Assembly (NCBI GenBank): GCA_037951105.1
Contig: JBAMJV010008921.1
Location: 1-64,000, forward strand
Origin: Echinarachnius parma
Taxonomy: Eukaryota; Echinodermata; Echinoidea; Clypeasteroida; Echinarachniidae
Direction of reading: 5' to 3'
Length of the DNA stretch: 64,000 bases
Made by a program: the position numbers and the translations under genes. Of this stretch, positions 23,947 to 34,430 are shown piece by piece. A model generated the notes under the pieces. It had not been told where the DNA came from. It searched no databases and saw only the letters and a program-made list of their open reading frames with translations. The stretch's first letter is position 1. The number at the start of each line of letters is the position of its first letter.

Positions 23947-24434
23947 TGAATGAGATAGACTAAATAAAGATGAAATCATGTGCGCTAAGTGTTTTGTTTT
24001 TTGTCTGAATATATGTAATGATGTGCTTGAGGGTGAACAGTCATCTTCTCCAATTGAACCAAGACAAAAGAAGAAAGACCAGGAAAATGAACATAGGAGG
24101 GCATTGCCCTTGTCGTTGCGTATAGCGCTGGTCACAATGGGCATATTCACAGGGTCACATGTACAGGATTTTGGGGATTTCGTGGCTTGTTGTGCGATGT
24201 TGTACGACATTCGTACGAACAATATGTGTCTTGGGAGTCAAAAAACTGCCGTTGCTTGAAATTCGGACCGCCCTATTTTATGCCACGACAGATCCATGAA
24301 ACTGTTGTCTTACTGGTGTCGTGATAACATCATAGGACAATCGTACGACATTCGTACGAAAACAATGACATGTTGTGGATACGAAGAGTTTGGAGTCGTA
24401 CGATAGACCTGCGACATCACCACGAAATGTTTTG
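23947..24434. other. Short stretch before the LTR element
   Basis: Contains several tcgtacgaca / ttcgtacgaa motifs (about 24205-24400). A 93-codon frame at 23978 has no likeness that I recognise. Confidence 0.4.
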
Positions 24435-24439
24435 ACTTC
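24435..24439 (+). other. 5-bp target site duplication, left copy (ACTTC)
   Basis: ACTTC directly precedes the 5' LTR and is repeated directly after the 3' LTR at 28493-28497. Five base pairs is usual for Ty3/Gypsy integrases. Confidence 0.93.
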
Positions 24440-24620
24440 TGTCATAAAATAATTATCGCTTTGCTTTGATGTGCATTTAAAGTATATGTAGACACCAAAC
24501 CCGGTGCGGGAAAGAATCGGGCCCCGCTGTTTTTGTTGTTATTGTTTTGTTACATGAATAAACTCTCTCTGACTTGCGACCTTGAACAATTGGCTCCTCG
24601 GCGTATTTTCTTACGTGACA
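24440..24620 (+). repeat. 5' LTR (181 bp)
   Basis: Runs from TGTCATAAAATAATTATCGC to tattttcttacgtgaca, so it has TG...CA ends. A TATA-like stretch (tttaaagtatatg, about 24476-24488) and an AATAAA poly(A) signal (24557-24562) suggest the U3-R-U5 layout. Identical by eye to 28312-28492. Confidence 0.95.
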
Positions 24621-24623
24621 ATT

Positions 24624-24640
24624 TGGCGACCTTGCCAGGA
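24624..24640 (+). other. Primer-binding site
   Basis: TGGCGACCTTGCCAGGA begins 3 nt after the LTR. The TGG start pairs with the CCA end of a tRNA, as in other LTR elements. I do not name the tRNA. Confidence 0.7.
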
Positions 24641-25580
24641 CTAATTGTTCAGGGTCGTTGGGCAGTGCAGCACATTATAGGTTAAGTTTTGTAGCTTTAT
24701 GTATGTGTTTTGCAGGTTCAGAGGGGTAGCGATGGTGGTTTGACAAATGGTTTTTTGTTTCGGAAACGATGTCGTTCGCACACGTGCGGGAACGATGTTG
24801 GTGAGTAGTACTGTACAGCGCATATACAACGTGTGGGACCTGGATGGGTCATTAATGTAACGTGTGTATGGAAGTGTGTGTGTGGTAGCTACTGCCTATA
24901 TCGGTACGGGCGAATTGGATAGGCTCCGTAACATTCAATCGGTAATTTGTACCGCTGGTCGATTCATACCACGGAAGTAGATTTCCAGTGGGATTTTTAC
25001 TATGCATTATATGTGATAACTTTAGGGACGAAGTGTTCGGTCAGGAACTTTATACATATTGGAAATGCGATAGTAGGACAAGGTAATTTGTCTGGTTGGT
25101 GTACGTAGACTAGTAAGTATTTGTCACTGAATTAGATTTATTATGTTATGATATTTATGAATATGAATATTATGGTGCAACATTGAATAGAATCGTAATT
25201 TAGACTGTAGTAGAGTCGGTAGTGGCACTGACTTGGAGTGACTAGTTTATGGATTTTGTTTGTGCAGTGTGTGATTCTGACAAACGGTATTTTTGTACAG
25301 TAGTCAGTAGATTGTAACTTCAAATACTGAATACTGATGTGTAGTCTGAAGACATTTTGTTGTCAGGTTTAAGACTAGTGTTGACTGTTGTACATTTATG
25401 TATTTAAGTAAGGATTGAATTTGAAGTCGTTATAAATCTATGACATGTCAATTATGTGGAGTATTTTTTGACAACTTTTTAAAGATTGTGTAGACAATAC
25501 TAGACTCTCGGGTCTTATTTGTAATTTGTAGATTTGACTTAGACTTTCGTGAATATTGTTTGAGTGTGTTGAAAATTAAA
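24641..25580 (+). other. Leader region of the LTR element
   Basis: Almost 1 kb of non-coding leader between primer-binding site and start codon. A good splice-donor-like GGTGAGTA occurs at about 24799. Packaging and dimerisation signals would lie here, but none can be assigned from sequence alone. Confidence 0.5.
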
Positions 25581-28046
25581 ATGGCTAGCGCGGAGCTTGT
25601 GAGGGAGTTTTCTGCTGCAGGTAGAGAGGCAGGTTTCACGGGGGGCGATCTAAGTAATTTTGTTACAACGCGGTGTGAGAAATGGGATGAACAGCAGGAA
25701 CGGGAGTTTAAACTCGCAGAGCTGCGAGCTGCCGCGGATGAGAGGAGTGCTACTGCTAGTGCTAGTGCTAGCCGCACAGATTTTGGTGGGCCAAAGTTGA
25801 AAGTTGGTCTGTTCGATGAGACGAGGGACAAATTTGACGCATATATTACTAAGTTTGAGTTGGTGATGGAGAGCCAGAGGGTTCCTGTTGATGCGAGGGC
25901 TTTGTATTTGATTTCAAACTTGACTGGACATGCGTTAGAGGTTGTTGATCGAATGTCCAGGAGTGATAGGAATGAGTATAGTGTAGTTAAGCAAGAGTTG
26001 TTAGAGCACTATAATTTGACGGCCGATGGCTATCGAAAAAGGTTCCGCACAGCTAGGCCAGAAAAGGGTGAGCAACCCAAGCAGTTTGTTGTGAGGTTGA
26101 AAGGGTACCTTGAGAAGTGGGTGGAGATGTCTCAGGTAGATGAGGAATTTGAGTTGTTGTTTGACTTGATTTTGAGAGAGCAGTTCATGCATTGCTGCCC
26201 AAAGGGGGTTGAGTTGTTTGTTAAGGAGGGCCAGTGTGCTAGCACGGGGGATGTGGTTGCTCGAGCCATGGTGTACGTGGGGGCACACGGAGTGCAGACA
26301 TTTGGTCCACTGCGCAACCAAATAGAATTTAAACCAAGTTCTTCAGGGAAGCAGGGAACTGTCAGTCCCAGTCGGTTAAATGTAGCCAAGGGCAAGGGTG
26401 ATTTTGGTAGCAAGAGATTTGAGACTCGAGGGGATAGGACGATGAGTAAGGAACGTTCACTCCCTGGTGTTCGCGGGTGCTATATGTGTGGGAGTCCGTC
26501 GCACTTTAGAAGGGATTGCCCTTTACTTGCGAAGGTGCAGTCGGCGCAAGGATTGGTAGAGGTAGAGGGAGTTGATTCACCCACTCCAAATGAACAGGGT
26601 GGCAGTGTTATGGGTAATGAGGTGACAGGATCTGCTGGTTCATTAAGATCCGATGATGGCCCACCACATGTCGAGTCATTGCAGATTGGGCAAGCTGGTA
26701 TTTGCTTACCACAAGTAGATTTGGATGAATCTAGTACAGTCGTACGGGCTGGTGAGAATGAATTGGATAAGTTGGGAATGGCTTATGATCAGGTAGGGGC
26801 AATGATGAAGCACATGCCGGTAGTTTCAGGTAGACTCGTCAAGGGGAACCGAGCTGTATCAGTGTTGAGAGATACAGGGTGTAGTACTTGTGTGGTCAAA
26901 TCAGGATTAGTGGATGCTGATCAGTTGACAGGGGCACAGCAGTCGGTGGTTCTAATTGATGGCACGGTGAGACAGTTCTCAGTAGCAAGGGTGTTGGTGG
27001 ATTCGCCATTCTATGTAGGGGAGGTTGAAGCGCTGTGTATGCCTAATTCGTTGTGTGATGTCGTTATAGGCAATATAACGGGGGCACGTGAGCCCCATGA
27101 TCCGAATTTGACATGGGTGCCAGAGGTGAGCATGGTGGTGAGTGATGTGGTTGAGCAGATTCTTAATCGAGGTGAGCAGGCGGATGGTTTTCCGGGTACG
27201 CAAGAAGATGGTCCAACGGTGATGGCAGTAGAGACGAGATCTCAGAAGGAGGCCAAGGGCAAACCGCTCAAGGGTTTGAAGGTTGGCGATCCCATTTCTT
27301 GTGTGAAGCCTGCAGATTTTGTTCAGAAACAAAAGGATGATCCATCACTGCAACCATTGTGGGATAAAATAGGAAGGGATGAGAAATCGAAGTACATGTT
27401 TGTGTCCGATGGACATTGTTTGTATAGACAAAGGAGAGATGAGAATGATCCTAGTGTTGGTGTAGGACATAGATGTGTGGTGCTCCCGAGGTCACAGAGG
27501 GAGAAGGTCATGAGGATTGCGCATGAATCGTTGATGGGAGCTCATGCGGGTATCAACAATACCATGGCAAAGATCAAGAATCAGTTTTTCTGGCCAGGAA
27601 TGGCAGAGGATGTTGCGAAGTTTTGTCGTTCGTGTGACATTTGCCAGAAAACATTCAGTAAGGGTAGAGTACCGAAGATGACACTTGGTAGGATGCCAGT
27701 CATTGGGGTTCCGTTCCAGAGAATCGCTATCGATCTGGCGGGACCATTCACTAGGTCTGCTAGAGGTCATACACATATTCTAACGATAGTAGATTATGCT
27801 ACCAGGTATGTAGAGGCTATACCCTTGAAGTCAATCACTACAGTAGAAGTTGCAGAGGCACTTCTTAGTTTGTACAGTAGAGTGGGAATTCCTAAGGAGG
27901 TCATGTCAGATTTGGGTCCACAGTTTGTTTCTAGCCTAATGAGGGAGGTGTCAAGGTTGTTGTCAATTCAACAGGTGACTAGCTCAAGATACCATACCAT
28001 ATGTTTTGTTGTAAGCACCAATGTAGAATTCAAGTCATTGTTGTAG
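25581..28046 (+). CDS. Gag-protease-integrase polyprotein, truncated in integrase
   Basis: 821 codons from the ATG in aaaATGG, the first in-frame Met with a good context; an in-frame TTG upstream is unlikely to be used. N-terminal helical segment (about residues 27-55, Glu/Arg/Ala-rich). Residues about 145-240 resemble a SCAN/Gmr1 capsid fold: YRKRFRTARPEKGEQPKQF, then LEKW and LLFDLILREQFMHCCPKGVE. CCHC knuckle at C300-C313 (CYMCGSPSHFRRDC). Retropepsin-like protease with D431-T432-G433 and a later CDVVIGN. Linker with AVETRSQ. Integrase zinc-binding H648, H655, C685, C688, then catalytic D718 (IAIDLAGPF) and D777 (VMSDLGPQF). The expected Glu about 35 residues later is absent: after SSRYH the frame runs into unrelated residues and stops at TAG. 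Gag and protease look intact, integrase should be dead, and RT/RNase H are missing. Codon composition is more GC-rich than the flanks. Confidence 0.92.
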   Translation: MASAELVREFSAAGREAGFTGGDLSNFVTTRCEKWDEQQEREFKLAELRAAADERSATASASASRTDFGGPKLKVGLFDETRDKFDAYITKFELVMESQRVPVDARALYLISNLTGHALEVVDRMSRSDRNEYSVVKQELLEHYNLTADGYRKRFRTARPEKGEQPKQFVVRLKGYLEKWVEMSQVDEEFELLFDLILREQFMHCCPKGVELFVKEGQCASTGDVVARAMVYVGAHGVQTFGPLRNQIEFKPSSSGKQGTVSPSRLNVAKGKGDFGSKRFETRGDRTMSKERSLPGVRGCYMCGSPSHFRRDCPLLAKVQSAQGLVEVEGVDSPTPNEQGGSVMGNEVTGSAGSLRSDDGPPHVESLQIGQAGICLPQVDLDESSTVVRAGENELDKLGMAYDQVGAMMKHMPVVSGRLVKGNRAVSVLRDTGCSTCVVKSGLVDADQLTGAQQSVVLIDGTVRQFSVARVLVDSPFYVGEVEALCMPNSLCDVVIGNITGAREPHDPNLTWVPEVSMVVSDVVEQILNRGEQADGFPGTQEDGPTVMAVETRSQKEAKGKPLKGLKVGDPISCVKPADFVQKQKDDPSLQPLWDKIGRDEKSKYMFVSDGHCLYRQRRDENDPSVGVGHRCVVLPRSQREKVMRIAHESLMGAHAGINNTMAKIKNQFFWPGMAEDVAKFCRSCDICQKTFSKGRVPKMTLGRMPVIGVPFQRIAIDLAGPFTRSARGHTHILTIVDYATRYVEAIPLKSITTVEVAEALLSLYSRVGIPKEVMSDLGPQFVSSLMREVSRLLSIQQVTSSRYHTICFVVSTNVEFKSLL

Positions 28047-28311
28047 AAGGACTGTCTGGTTTTACCGTTAGTGATACGTGTACATGCGACGAAAGAAAAT
28101 GGTGTAAAGGACACTTATTGCTATTTATGAAGTTGTTTATTCAGATAAAGATGGACAAAGGTTTTAGTGTAAACAGATGATTTTACATATATATGGATAC
28201 TTGTTTTATTCGATGCAGTATAAATGCTTAGCTTGAGATAGTTACGTCAATAATTATTTCATTTTTTATGTAAAATTTACAAGTAAATGTTTACTGAAAT
28301 AGGGGGATAAT
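27993..28311 (+). other. Deletion junction and 3' untranslated remnant
   Basis: The integrase-like reading is lost just after the SRYH codons, at about 27993-28000. The downstream 300 bp is AT-rich with no RT, RNase H or chromodomain signal. A purine-rich tract, agggggata (28301-28309), directly precedes the 3' LTR and would serve as the plus-strand primer. The missing segment is inferred to be 2-3 kb, from the usual length of RT-RNase H regions. Confidence 0.7.
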
Positions 28312-28492
28312 TGTCATAAAATAATTATCGCTTTGCTTTGATGTGCATTTAAAGTATATGTAGACACCAAACCCGGTGCGGGAAAGAATCGGGCCCCGCT
28401 GTTTTTGTTGTTATTGTTTTGTTACATGAATAAACTCTCTCTGACTTGCGACCTTGAACAATTGGCTCCTCGGCGTATTTTCTTACGTGACA
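28312..28492 (+). repeat. 3' LTR (181 bp)
   Basis: Same 181 bases as 24440-24620 with no difference seen. AATAAA is at 28429-28434. Followed by ACTTC (28493-28497). Confidence 0.95.
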
Positions 28493-28497
28493 ACTTC
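28493..28497 (+). other. 5-bp target site duplication, right copy (ACTTC)
   Basis: Matches 24435-24439 exactly and marks the insertion boundary. Confidence 0.93.
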
Positions 28498-28707
28498 TTC
28501 TTATATTATTGCCGTGAAAGCATCTACAAATAATTTTGACCACTTTCACTTCCACGACAATTTTCATTTCGGACAAACTTTAACCACAAATATAAATTTC
28601 GTTGAAAATAATTAACAATGTACTGTTTTGCTGTCGCATTATTAAGGAAGAATTTTGCTCGTAAATTATATCATTTCATATTTTCTGCTGCGAAGCATTC
28701 AGTTATG

Positions 28708-28861
28708 GGCCCCGTTGCAGAAAGAGGATGTAAGTTACAATTAGTTTAAGTCAGAAAATTGGCGCGTTTCAACCAATCAGATATGCGCATTCAGAACACA
28801 TGATATGACTTACAATTTATTGTAACTTACAATCGATTGTATCGCTTTCTGCAACGGGGCC
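28708..28861. mobile_element. 154-bp MITE with GGCCCCGTTGCAGAAAG ends and ATG duplication
   Basis: The left GGCCCCGTTGCAGAAAG is mirrored by CTTTCTGCAACGGGGCC. Inner arms taagttacaatt / aattgtaacttac-type segments continue the palindrome. ATG flanks both sides (28705-28707 and 28862-28864), a 3-bp target duplication as made by PIF/Harbinger-type transposases. No coding capacity. Confidence 0.85.
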
Positions 28862-29212
28862 ATGGAAACATATCCAACTCGTTGTAAAATTGCAGATATA
28901 TAATTGCGGTTACATGTTTTACACAAAGCAATAACTATATTGCAATCAATATTACCCATATTTTAAGTATCAATTACGACATGAAACCTGGCAATTTATT
29001 TAATTAGAAACGCGCAATCGATTGACTTGTATGGAAACAGATAGACATTCACTTCCTTAATTGAAGATATACATTACAGATATTACAGCTTGCCTCCAAA
29101 TGACCATGATGATCAGATTTAGCTCCGAGCGATCATCACTTACACATGTTAAAGTGAAATTGATTTCGGTGAAATGACCAAGTGGCGTAAGGGGGTAAAT
29201 CCTCCACACCCT

Positions 29213-29322
29213 AAAACAAACACACGTACAACACGACAGACAAACAAACACACAAAAAAAAAACATACAAACGAATAACCACAGAAATGAGTAAACAAAC
29301 ACACAAACAAACAAACACACAT
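29213..29322. repeat. CAAA/CACA-rich low-complexity tract
   Basis: Runs of aaacaaacacac-type sequence. Frames crossing it on the minus strand are Cys/Val/Phe-rich artefacts. Confidence 0.85.
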
Positions 29323-29639
29323 TTGAAAAATATACCGCCATCGCTTGAAAATAGAGAAGAAAAACAAAATGTATGCACATGAACGCCGTTGTAAGTTTTG
29401 CACCCTCCGGATGAAAGATACCATTCTCTCATAATCCGTCCTGATTGTTAGTGTATACTCCTCAGCCCATTCCATAGACCCACAACCACTATTTTGCAGA
29501 TAAGATTTTCTTAATCATGTGGATTTTGTCAAGAAGATTTGAAATTTGGCATGCCCTTCAATGATGACAATTTTTGAAAAGTTGTTTTGGTTTTTGTGGT
29601 AAAACACAACTATTTTATACATTAAAAAAAACAAATACG

Positions 29640-29723
29640 GACACACACATATACAAATACGCGCACCCCCCCCCCCCCCCCCACACACTCACGCACCCAC
29701 ACACTCACGCACCCACACACAAC
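29640..29723. repeat. Poly-C and CACACTCACGCAC simple repeat
   Basis: A 17-C run (29666-29682) followed by two copies of cacactcacgcaccca. Confidence 0.9.
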
Positions 29724-29734
29724 AAAACAAATTT

Positions 29735-29910
29735 TATTGCTCAAATATTCAATTTCAACGCAGTTTGTGTCAAAATCTTTATATTAACAAATAAGTTATG
29801 ACATATTATTTCACGTTTGCTAAAAAGAGCGTATATTTTCATTTTGTGTGGGTGGGGCTGTTTCCCAGTAGGCCTACTGTCATTTGGCTTTAATGTGCAT
29901 TTACAACGCA
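29735..29910. repeat. Third copy of the 11.3/13.2-kb dispersed repeat
   Basis: ttgctcaaatattcaatttc, gcagtttgtgtc, ggctgtttcccagtag and tggctttaatgtgcattta follow the order of 13207-13366. More diverged, single-armed. Confidence 0.65.
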
Positions 29911-31390
29911 CTTTCTCTCTGTCTTTCGTTTTCATTGTTGTTGCTTGATGTATTAATTATTGTAATGCACGACCTTGCAGATGAAAGGCATGCCTCTGGC
30001 TGATAGCGGGCTTTTTTTTTTACCGTGGGGAAATAAATCATAACTCAAATATTGTAACGGTGGAATATAGATACTTCGTTCAGACTTGAAATTATCATGA
30101 ACAATATCTGGCTTCATATGTATATTTTCTCCCGATGTTTTACCGAATATCTTTATTGAGTAATAGTAAACCAGACCATAATTCCTCCTATAACTGTACG
30201 CGTATAAAAGCATTAGCAAAACCTTCTTGTGCTAACAATATACTTTACACACTTCCTTAGACAAGTTAATATTTGAAATGTATCTACAATGAAGGTTTAA
30301 GCTTGGAAAAAAAAAGTGAAGTAACTTCACAATTCTTGCCCACTTGTCTATCGTGTGCATCTAGGCTCAAAATAATCAACATTATCTTATTTTTGATGCG
30401 GTTCGTGACTTGAGACTATATACCACGACACTCGGAGGGTTTGAAATGCTCACAGGAACTGTTTGAGTCGAATGTTTCCTTTGTGTGTGGTAAGTAAATT
30501 GGTTTCACAATTGTCTCACTAAGGAAGAATGCTTGTGTGAACCCAACGCTTACATCCTGTAATAATATGAAGCTTTGCTCGAAGCAATCAATACATCAAT
30601 TTGCGTTCATCAGTCAGTCGATAATGAAATGACATGAAGTGTTGTTCACTTTGTCCATCTATTACTCAATTTCCATCAGGTTGCTCTCACAATCCCATTA
30701 TCCGGCCTTCTTACACCGCTAGTAAACGCTGCGACCTTTACACTTTTCGCTGCTCTTTAGCCGCTGTCCGTCTGCATTAGCATCATGGCCGGGGAGCTAT
30801 GGCGCGCAGTTAGGATCAGTAAACGCGGGTTTTCAACATGGCCCATGTATCGATCGATACATGCAAAATAAACACAGACAGACTTTTTGTTAAAACTTTG
30901 CTCTTGACCAATCCGACGACTGGAACTCGAATAGAAAACGGTCAAGTTTCTAAGATAATAAACCAAGTGATGAAAAACCTTTTTATAATTTGTTTACGTA
31001 ATCGATGCATATTAATAAGATCATCAATTTCATTTTTGATAGCGATGGGTGTATCAGTTCAATCCTCGAACTCGAATTCGCTTCTGTGATTAGGTGAGAA
31101 CGAGCAGTGTTCGATATGAAATATATACATATTTCGATATCGGTAAGGTCCACGTGTAATAAGCACAAACGATACTGATGGCACGCCATAGGTAACAAGT
31201 GCTGGACGGGTAGCTCATTAATGTAGCAAGGGTCAATTGTTTGTTCAAGGGGCCTCCGTCACTCATCCAAATAGATGTTGACGCATCCACCGTCCTCCCG
31301 TCATCCGCCGGTTAGTCTACCGCTCCTCCCACCGTCATCCAAGATGCGGTCATATCTTGATGTGCCGAGCCATTTCATCGCAATGTAGCG
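29911..31390. other. Stretch without recognised gene
   Basis: Short frames only. 31255-31345 is locally C-rich with two related cgtc(c)tcccgtcatcc / caccgtcatcc segments. Confidence 0.4.
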
Positions 31391-31788
31391 TTAAAGGGAT
31401 CTAGTATTACTGTGTTGACATGTGAACAAAATTGACAAAGTATTGACAAAATGAGCACATCTGTGATCTGATATGTCTACTGGGTGATGTGTGCAAATCA
31501 CATGGTAAATTAATTTCATTATGACAGAGTAATGAGTGAAAATGTAAAGTGATATTTGCTAACACATTACACTCAGTTTGTACACAGTCATGCGTAGTTG
31601 AAATTCTCCACAGGACATTTATAAATCCGAAAACGTCAATTATTAATATCTACATAACGAAAGAGAAATTTGGAAAAACAAAACTTGTTCCATCCTTCTA
31701 TCGGTGAAACAAATACAATAAATTTGAGAACCGCTAGAGTTCTCATCAAATTTGGTGGATTTTGCGATGTTACTATATATCCCTTTAA
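31391..31788. mobile_element. Family B MITE, copy 3
   Basis: 398 bp from TTAAAGGGATCTAGTATTAC to gttactatatatccctttaa, with the same interior as copy 1 in the same orientation (gtctactgggtgatgtgtg, gagtaatgagtgaaaatg). Confidence 0.85.
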
Positions 31789-31983
31789 AACTAGCACATT
31801 TTGTAACAAAAAACATTTTTTTAAACAAAACTGGCCACCGATTTAATTTCAAATTGTGCATAGATTCACATGTAGCGGATTAAAACGATATGGAAATTTC
31901 CATCCGTTGATATTATTCAGTGTCAATATTATTGACATTTGTGCCGAATGACATGCAAAGCATATAGTTTAGACATTAAATAG

Positions 31984-32095
31984 TTAAAGGAATCTAGTAA
32001 CTTTGTTGACATGTGCAAAGTGCAAAGAGTAATGTATGGTTGATAACATGTGTAATTCATGTTTGCAATATGTCTACTGAGAAAGGTCTGAAAGA
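31984..32095. mobile_element. Family B MITE fragment
   Basis: TTAAAGGAATCTAGTAACTT through atgtctactgag, then similarity stops. Truncated copy. Confidence 0.7.
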
Positions 32096-32529
32096 GTAAC
32101 GGTTCAATTCTACAAATTATGCTGTCTAATTTCAGGCATTTCCCGACTTATACTCTCAATCAATAATTCGTTATCATAATCACGCGTGATATCAATTGAA
32201 AAGTGATTACTCATACTGTTCAGTCCAAGCGATCGACCGTGTTATGAGAAGCAATTTCCCGTTGTCCGGTCAACACAATAAATAACTAACGGCATCTCAA
32301 AATGTCATGAGCTATAAAAACGAAAGTACACGCTGCAGCAATCGCCACACGACAACCTTTTTCAGTTACTACTTATAACTTCGTATCAAATGGAACTGCG
32401 GGGCGCGGGGATTGGTGAATGGTATGGACACGGACGGCAGGTGGACAGGAGATGGGACCAACGTTTATTAAACCGAGAGCCTCGACCGACCTTTTTGGTT
32501 CTTTCTCATTTTTGGCGGGAGGAATTTGA

Positions 32530-32575
32530 GAGGGAGAGAGAGAGAGAGGGGGGTGGGGGGGGGGGGGGGTCGGGG
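32530..32575 (+). repeat. (GA)n and poly-G tract
   Basis: gagagagagagag is followed by a 15-G run. A 162-codon frame crosses it but encodes Gly/Glu-Arg low complexity. Confidence 0.9.
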
Positions 32576-33316
32576 GACGACGACATACTATGTACACCTG
32601 GCGCTTTTGGGTCAATGATCGAGACATTTCGGGTACATCGCAAGCCATGTACAGATATATATATACACGGTGGCAGTGGACCAGGTCGAAGAACCATGGT
32701 CAACTGCTTCCCCTCACGACATGCACGATGTTCAAATGTTACTCCTTTTTTTGTTACCTTGTGTTTTCATTCGCTAGGAATATTATCGTTTGAATACCAT
32801 ACTGACTATGGTTGCACAACATTTTGGATCATTCTTTTTATTTTCCCGTTGGTCGAGGAAGTTGGAGGGGGCATATAGCGTGTACAATCTGCTCTTTCAG
32901 GTCAATGCTCGGGACATGCTTGGGGAATATTGCCGCCCATTTTACAAAGACGCCATTTAGACTTTATACTGCATGTATAACATGACAATGTATTTGCAGA
33001 TTTAGTCGACTGTTTGCCTCACAATCTAAACATTTTTATATTACATTGTACTTTTTTTTCTTCTTCTGCAGACTGAACTATCCTGACTATTGGGTGAATT
33101 TAATATTAACCTCTGATATTTTACTAAATACTAACTGTTAATCAAGAACTGTTATTGCATTAATATGATGGCGCGGTAATGTCCTCATGCGTCTCATGTA
33201 TACATCTTATTCATAATATGTATTTCAGTCATCTTGAAACAACACGGGGTAGGTCCAATTAGTGACAAAAAGGGCTTGCCATTCAAACGGGGCCCCCGCT
33301 TGATTCGTGGTTATGG
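32576..33316. other. Stretch without recognised gene
   Basis: No domain or repeat seen. Confidence 0.4.
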
Positions 33317-33706
33317 TTAAAGGGATCTAATAACCTTGCCCAAATCGACAACACTTACCTAGGACTAAGGCAGTTTTTATATTCCTCATTGTAATCGTAA
33401 TAACAGTATAATATTGGGGGCAGGTTTTAGTTTTCCGAAGTTCTCTTTTGTTATGAAGATGTGTATGATTGTAGTGTTTGGATTTTAAATTATCTACGGA
33501 ATAAGTATAACTGTGTACAGTGATAAGTGCAGTAAATTAGCGAATATCACTTTGCCTTTTTGCTCAATACCCTGATTACTCTTTCGGCATAATGACATTA
33601 ATTTCACACATCACTCATCGGACATAATTATCAGATCACACAAAAAAAAAACATTTCATCAACTTCATCAGTTCATGCACATGTCAACACAGTTACTAGA
33701 TCCCTT
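33317..33706. mobile_element. Family B MITE, copy 4
   Basis: 390 bp from TTAAAGGGATCTAATAACC to gttactagatccctt, in the opposite orientation to copy 1. Interior shared with 21387 and 44698. The right TTAA has mutated (cccttctat). Confidence 0.85.
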
Positions 33707-34159
33707 CTATAGTATAGTGAAAATATGTATTTTAGAATATATATGGTTCGTGTCCTTCTCTAACGCCGCAACCACGTACGATCACGTTATCGATCACGAA
33801 ACGATACTGCAGGCATTGATTTCGCCAACAATTACAAACACGCGTATCCGATGTTGAGATGACGTCATATAGATTACCACGCACACACGGTTAGCTGCTT
33901 CATTTTTCAAGCTTAGTTCCTAGTCGTGGGCGACATTATTTGTTATGCTCTTTCTGAAAATGAAGTCCAAATTTGAAAATTCTAAAAAAAATGTTTATGA
34001 CATCATTTATGACATCACACTTCACATCTCTATACTTGGAACAAGACAGTTACGAAGTTCGACAAAATAATACAACACAAGGCACAGTGGCACATTTATT
34101 TGTTTTGCGTCCTAGATGACCCATTAACATTAAAAGTGAAGGGGGTGGAGATATAGATA

Positions 34160-34430
34160 GAGGGGAGGGGGGGGGGGGGCAGGTGGTGGGGGTGGATGGA
34201 GGAAGGAAGGAATGAAGGACATACTAAATGTGTGTTTGTTTCTACTATGAAGATGTATTGAATAATTCGAGCAGAATGAAGAACTCCATAATACAATGAA
34301 CTGATACAAAACCAAACAAACATACATTTAAAAAGATTGGGAGAGAGAGAGAGAGAGAGAGAGAAAGAGGGTGATGGGAAGAGGGGGGGGGGGGGGAAGG
34401 GAGAGAGAGAGGAATAGATGGAGATGGGAG
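34160..34430. repeat. Purine-rich tract: G runs and (GA)n
   Basis: gggggggggg at about 34170, (GA)n at 34338-34364 and a G run at about 34383-34396. The 220-codon minus-strand frame crossing it is Pro/Ser low complexity at this point and shows no known domain elsewhere. Confidence 0.85.

Larger units (their letters stand above)
24440..28492 (+). mobile_element. Internally deleted Gmr1-like Ty3/Gypsy LTR retrotransposon
   Basis: 4,053 bp, structurally bounded by two 181-bp LTRs that look identical base for base, with an ACTTC target duplication, a primer-binding site 3 nt inside the 5' LTR and a purine-rich tract against the 3' LTR. The internal region has a 0.96-kb leader, then one open frame for capsid (SCAN-like), zinc knuckle, protease and the first two thirds of integrase. 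Integrase follows protease with no reverse transcriptase between them. That is the gene order of Gmr1-like elements (PR-IN-RT-RH), known from deuterostomes, rather than the usual Ty3 order. The sequence between the integrase core and the 3' LTR, where RT and RNase H should lie, is missing, so the copy is non-autonomous. An alternative is a standard-order element with two separate deletions; the natural-looking PR-IN linker argues against that. Confidence 0.9.

Noticed and set aside
23845..24222. 125-codon minus frame and the overlapping 93-codon plus frame
   Set aside because: They overlap each other, have no domain, and partly run into the palindromic element at 23505-23946.
25448..25831. 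127-codon frame antisense to gag
   Set aside because: Shadow of the gag coding strand. Its Ala/Ser/Leu pattern mirrors the sense codons.
32390..32878. 162-codon frame with a real ATG
   Set aside because: Crosses a (GA)n/poly-G tract and has no recognisable domain.
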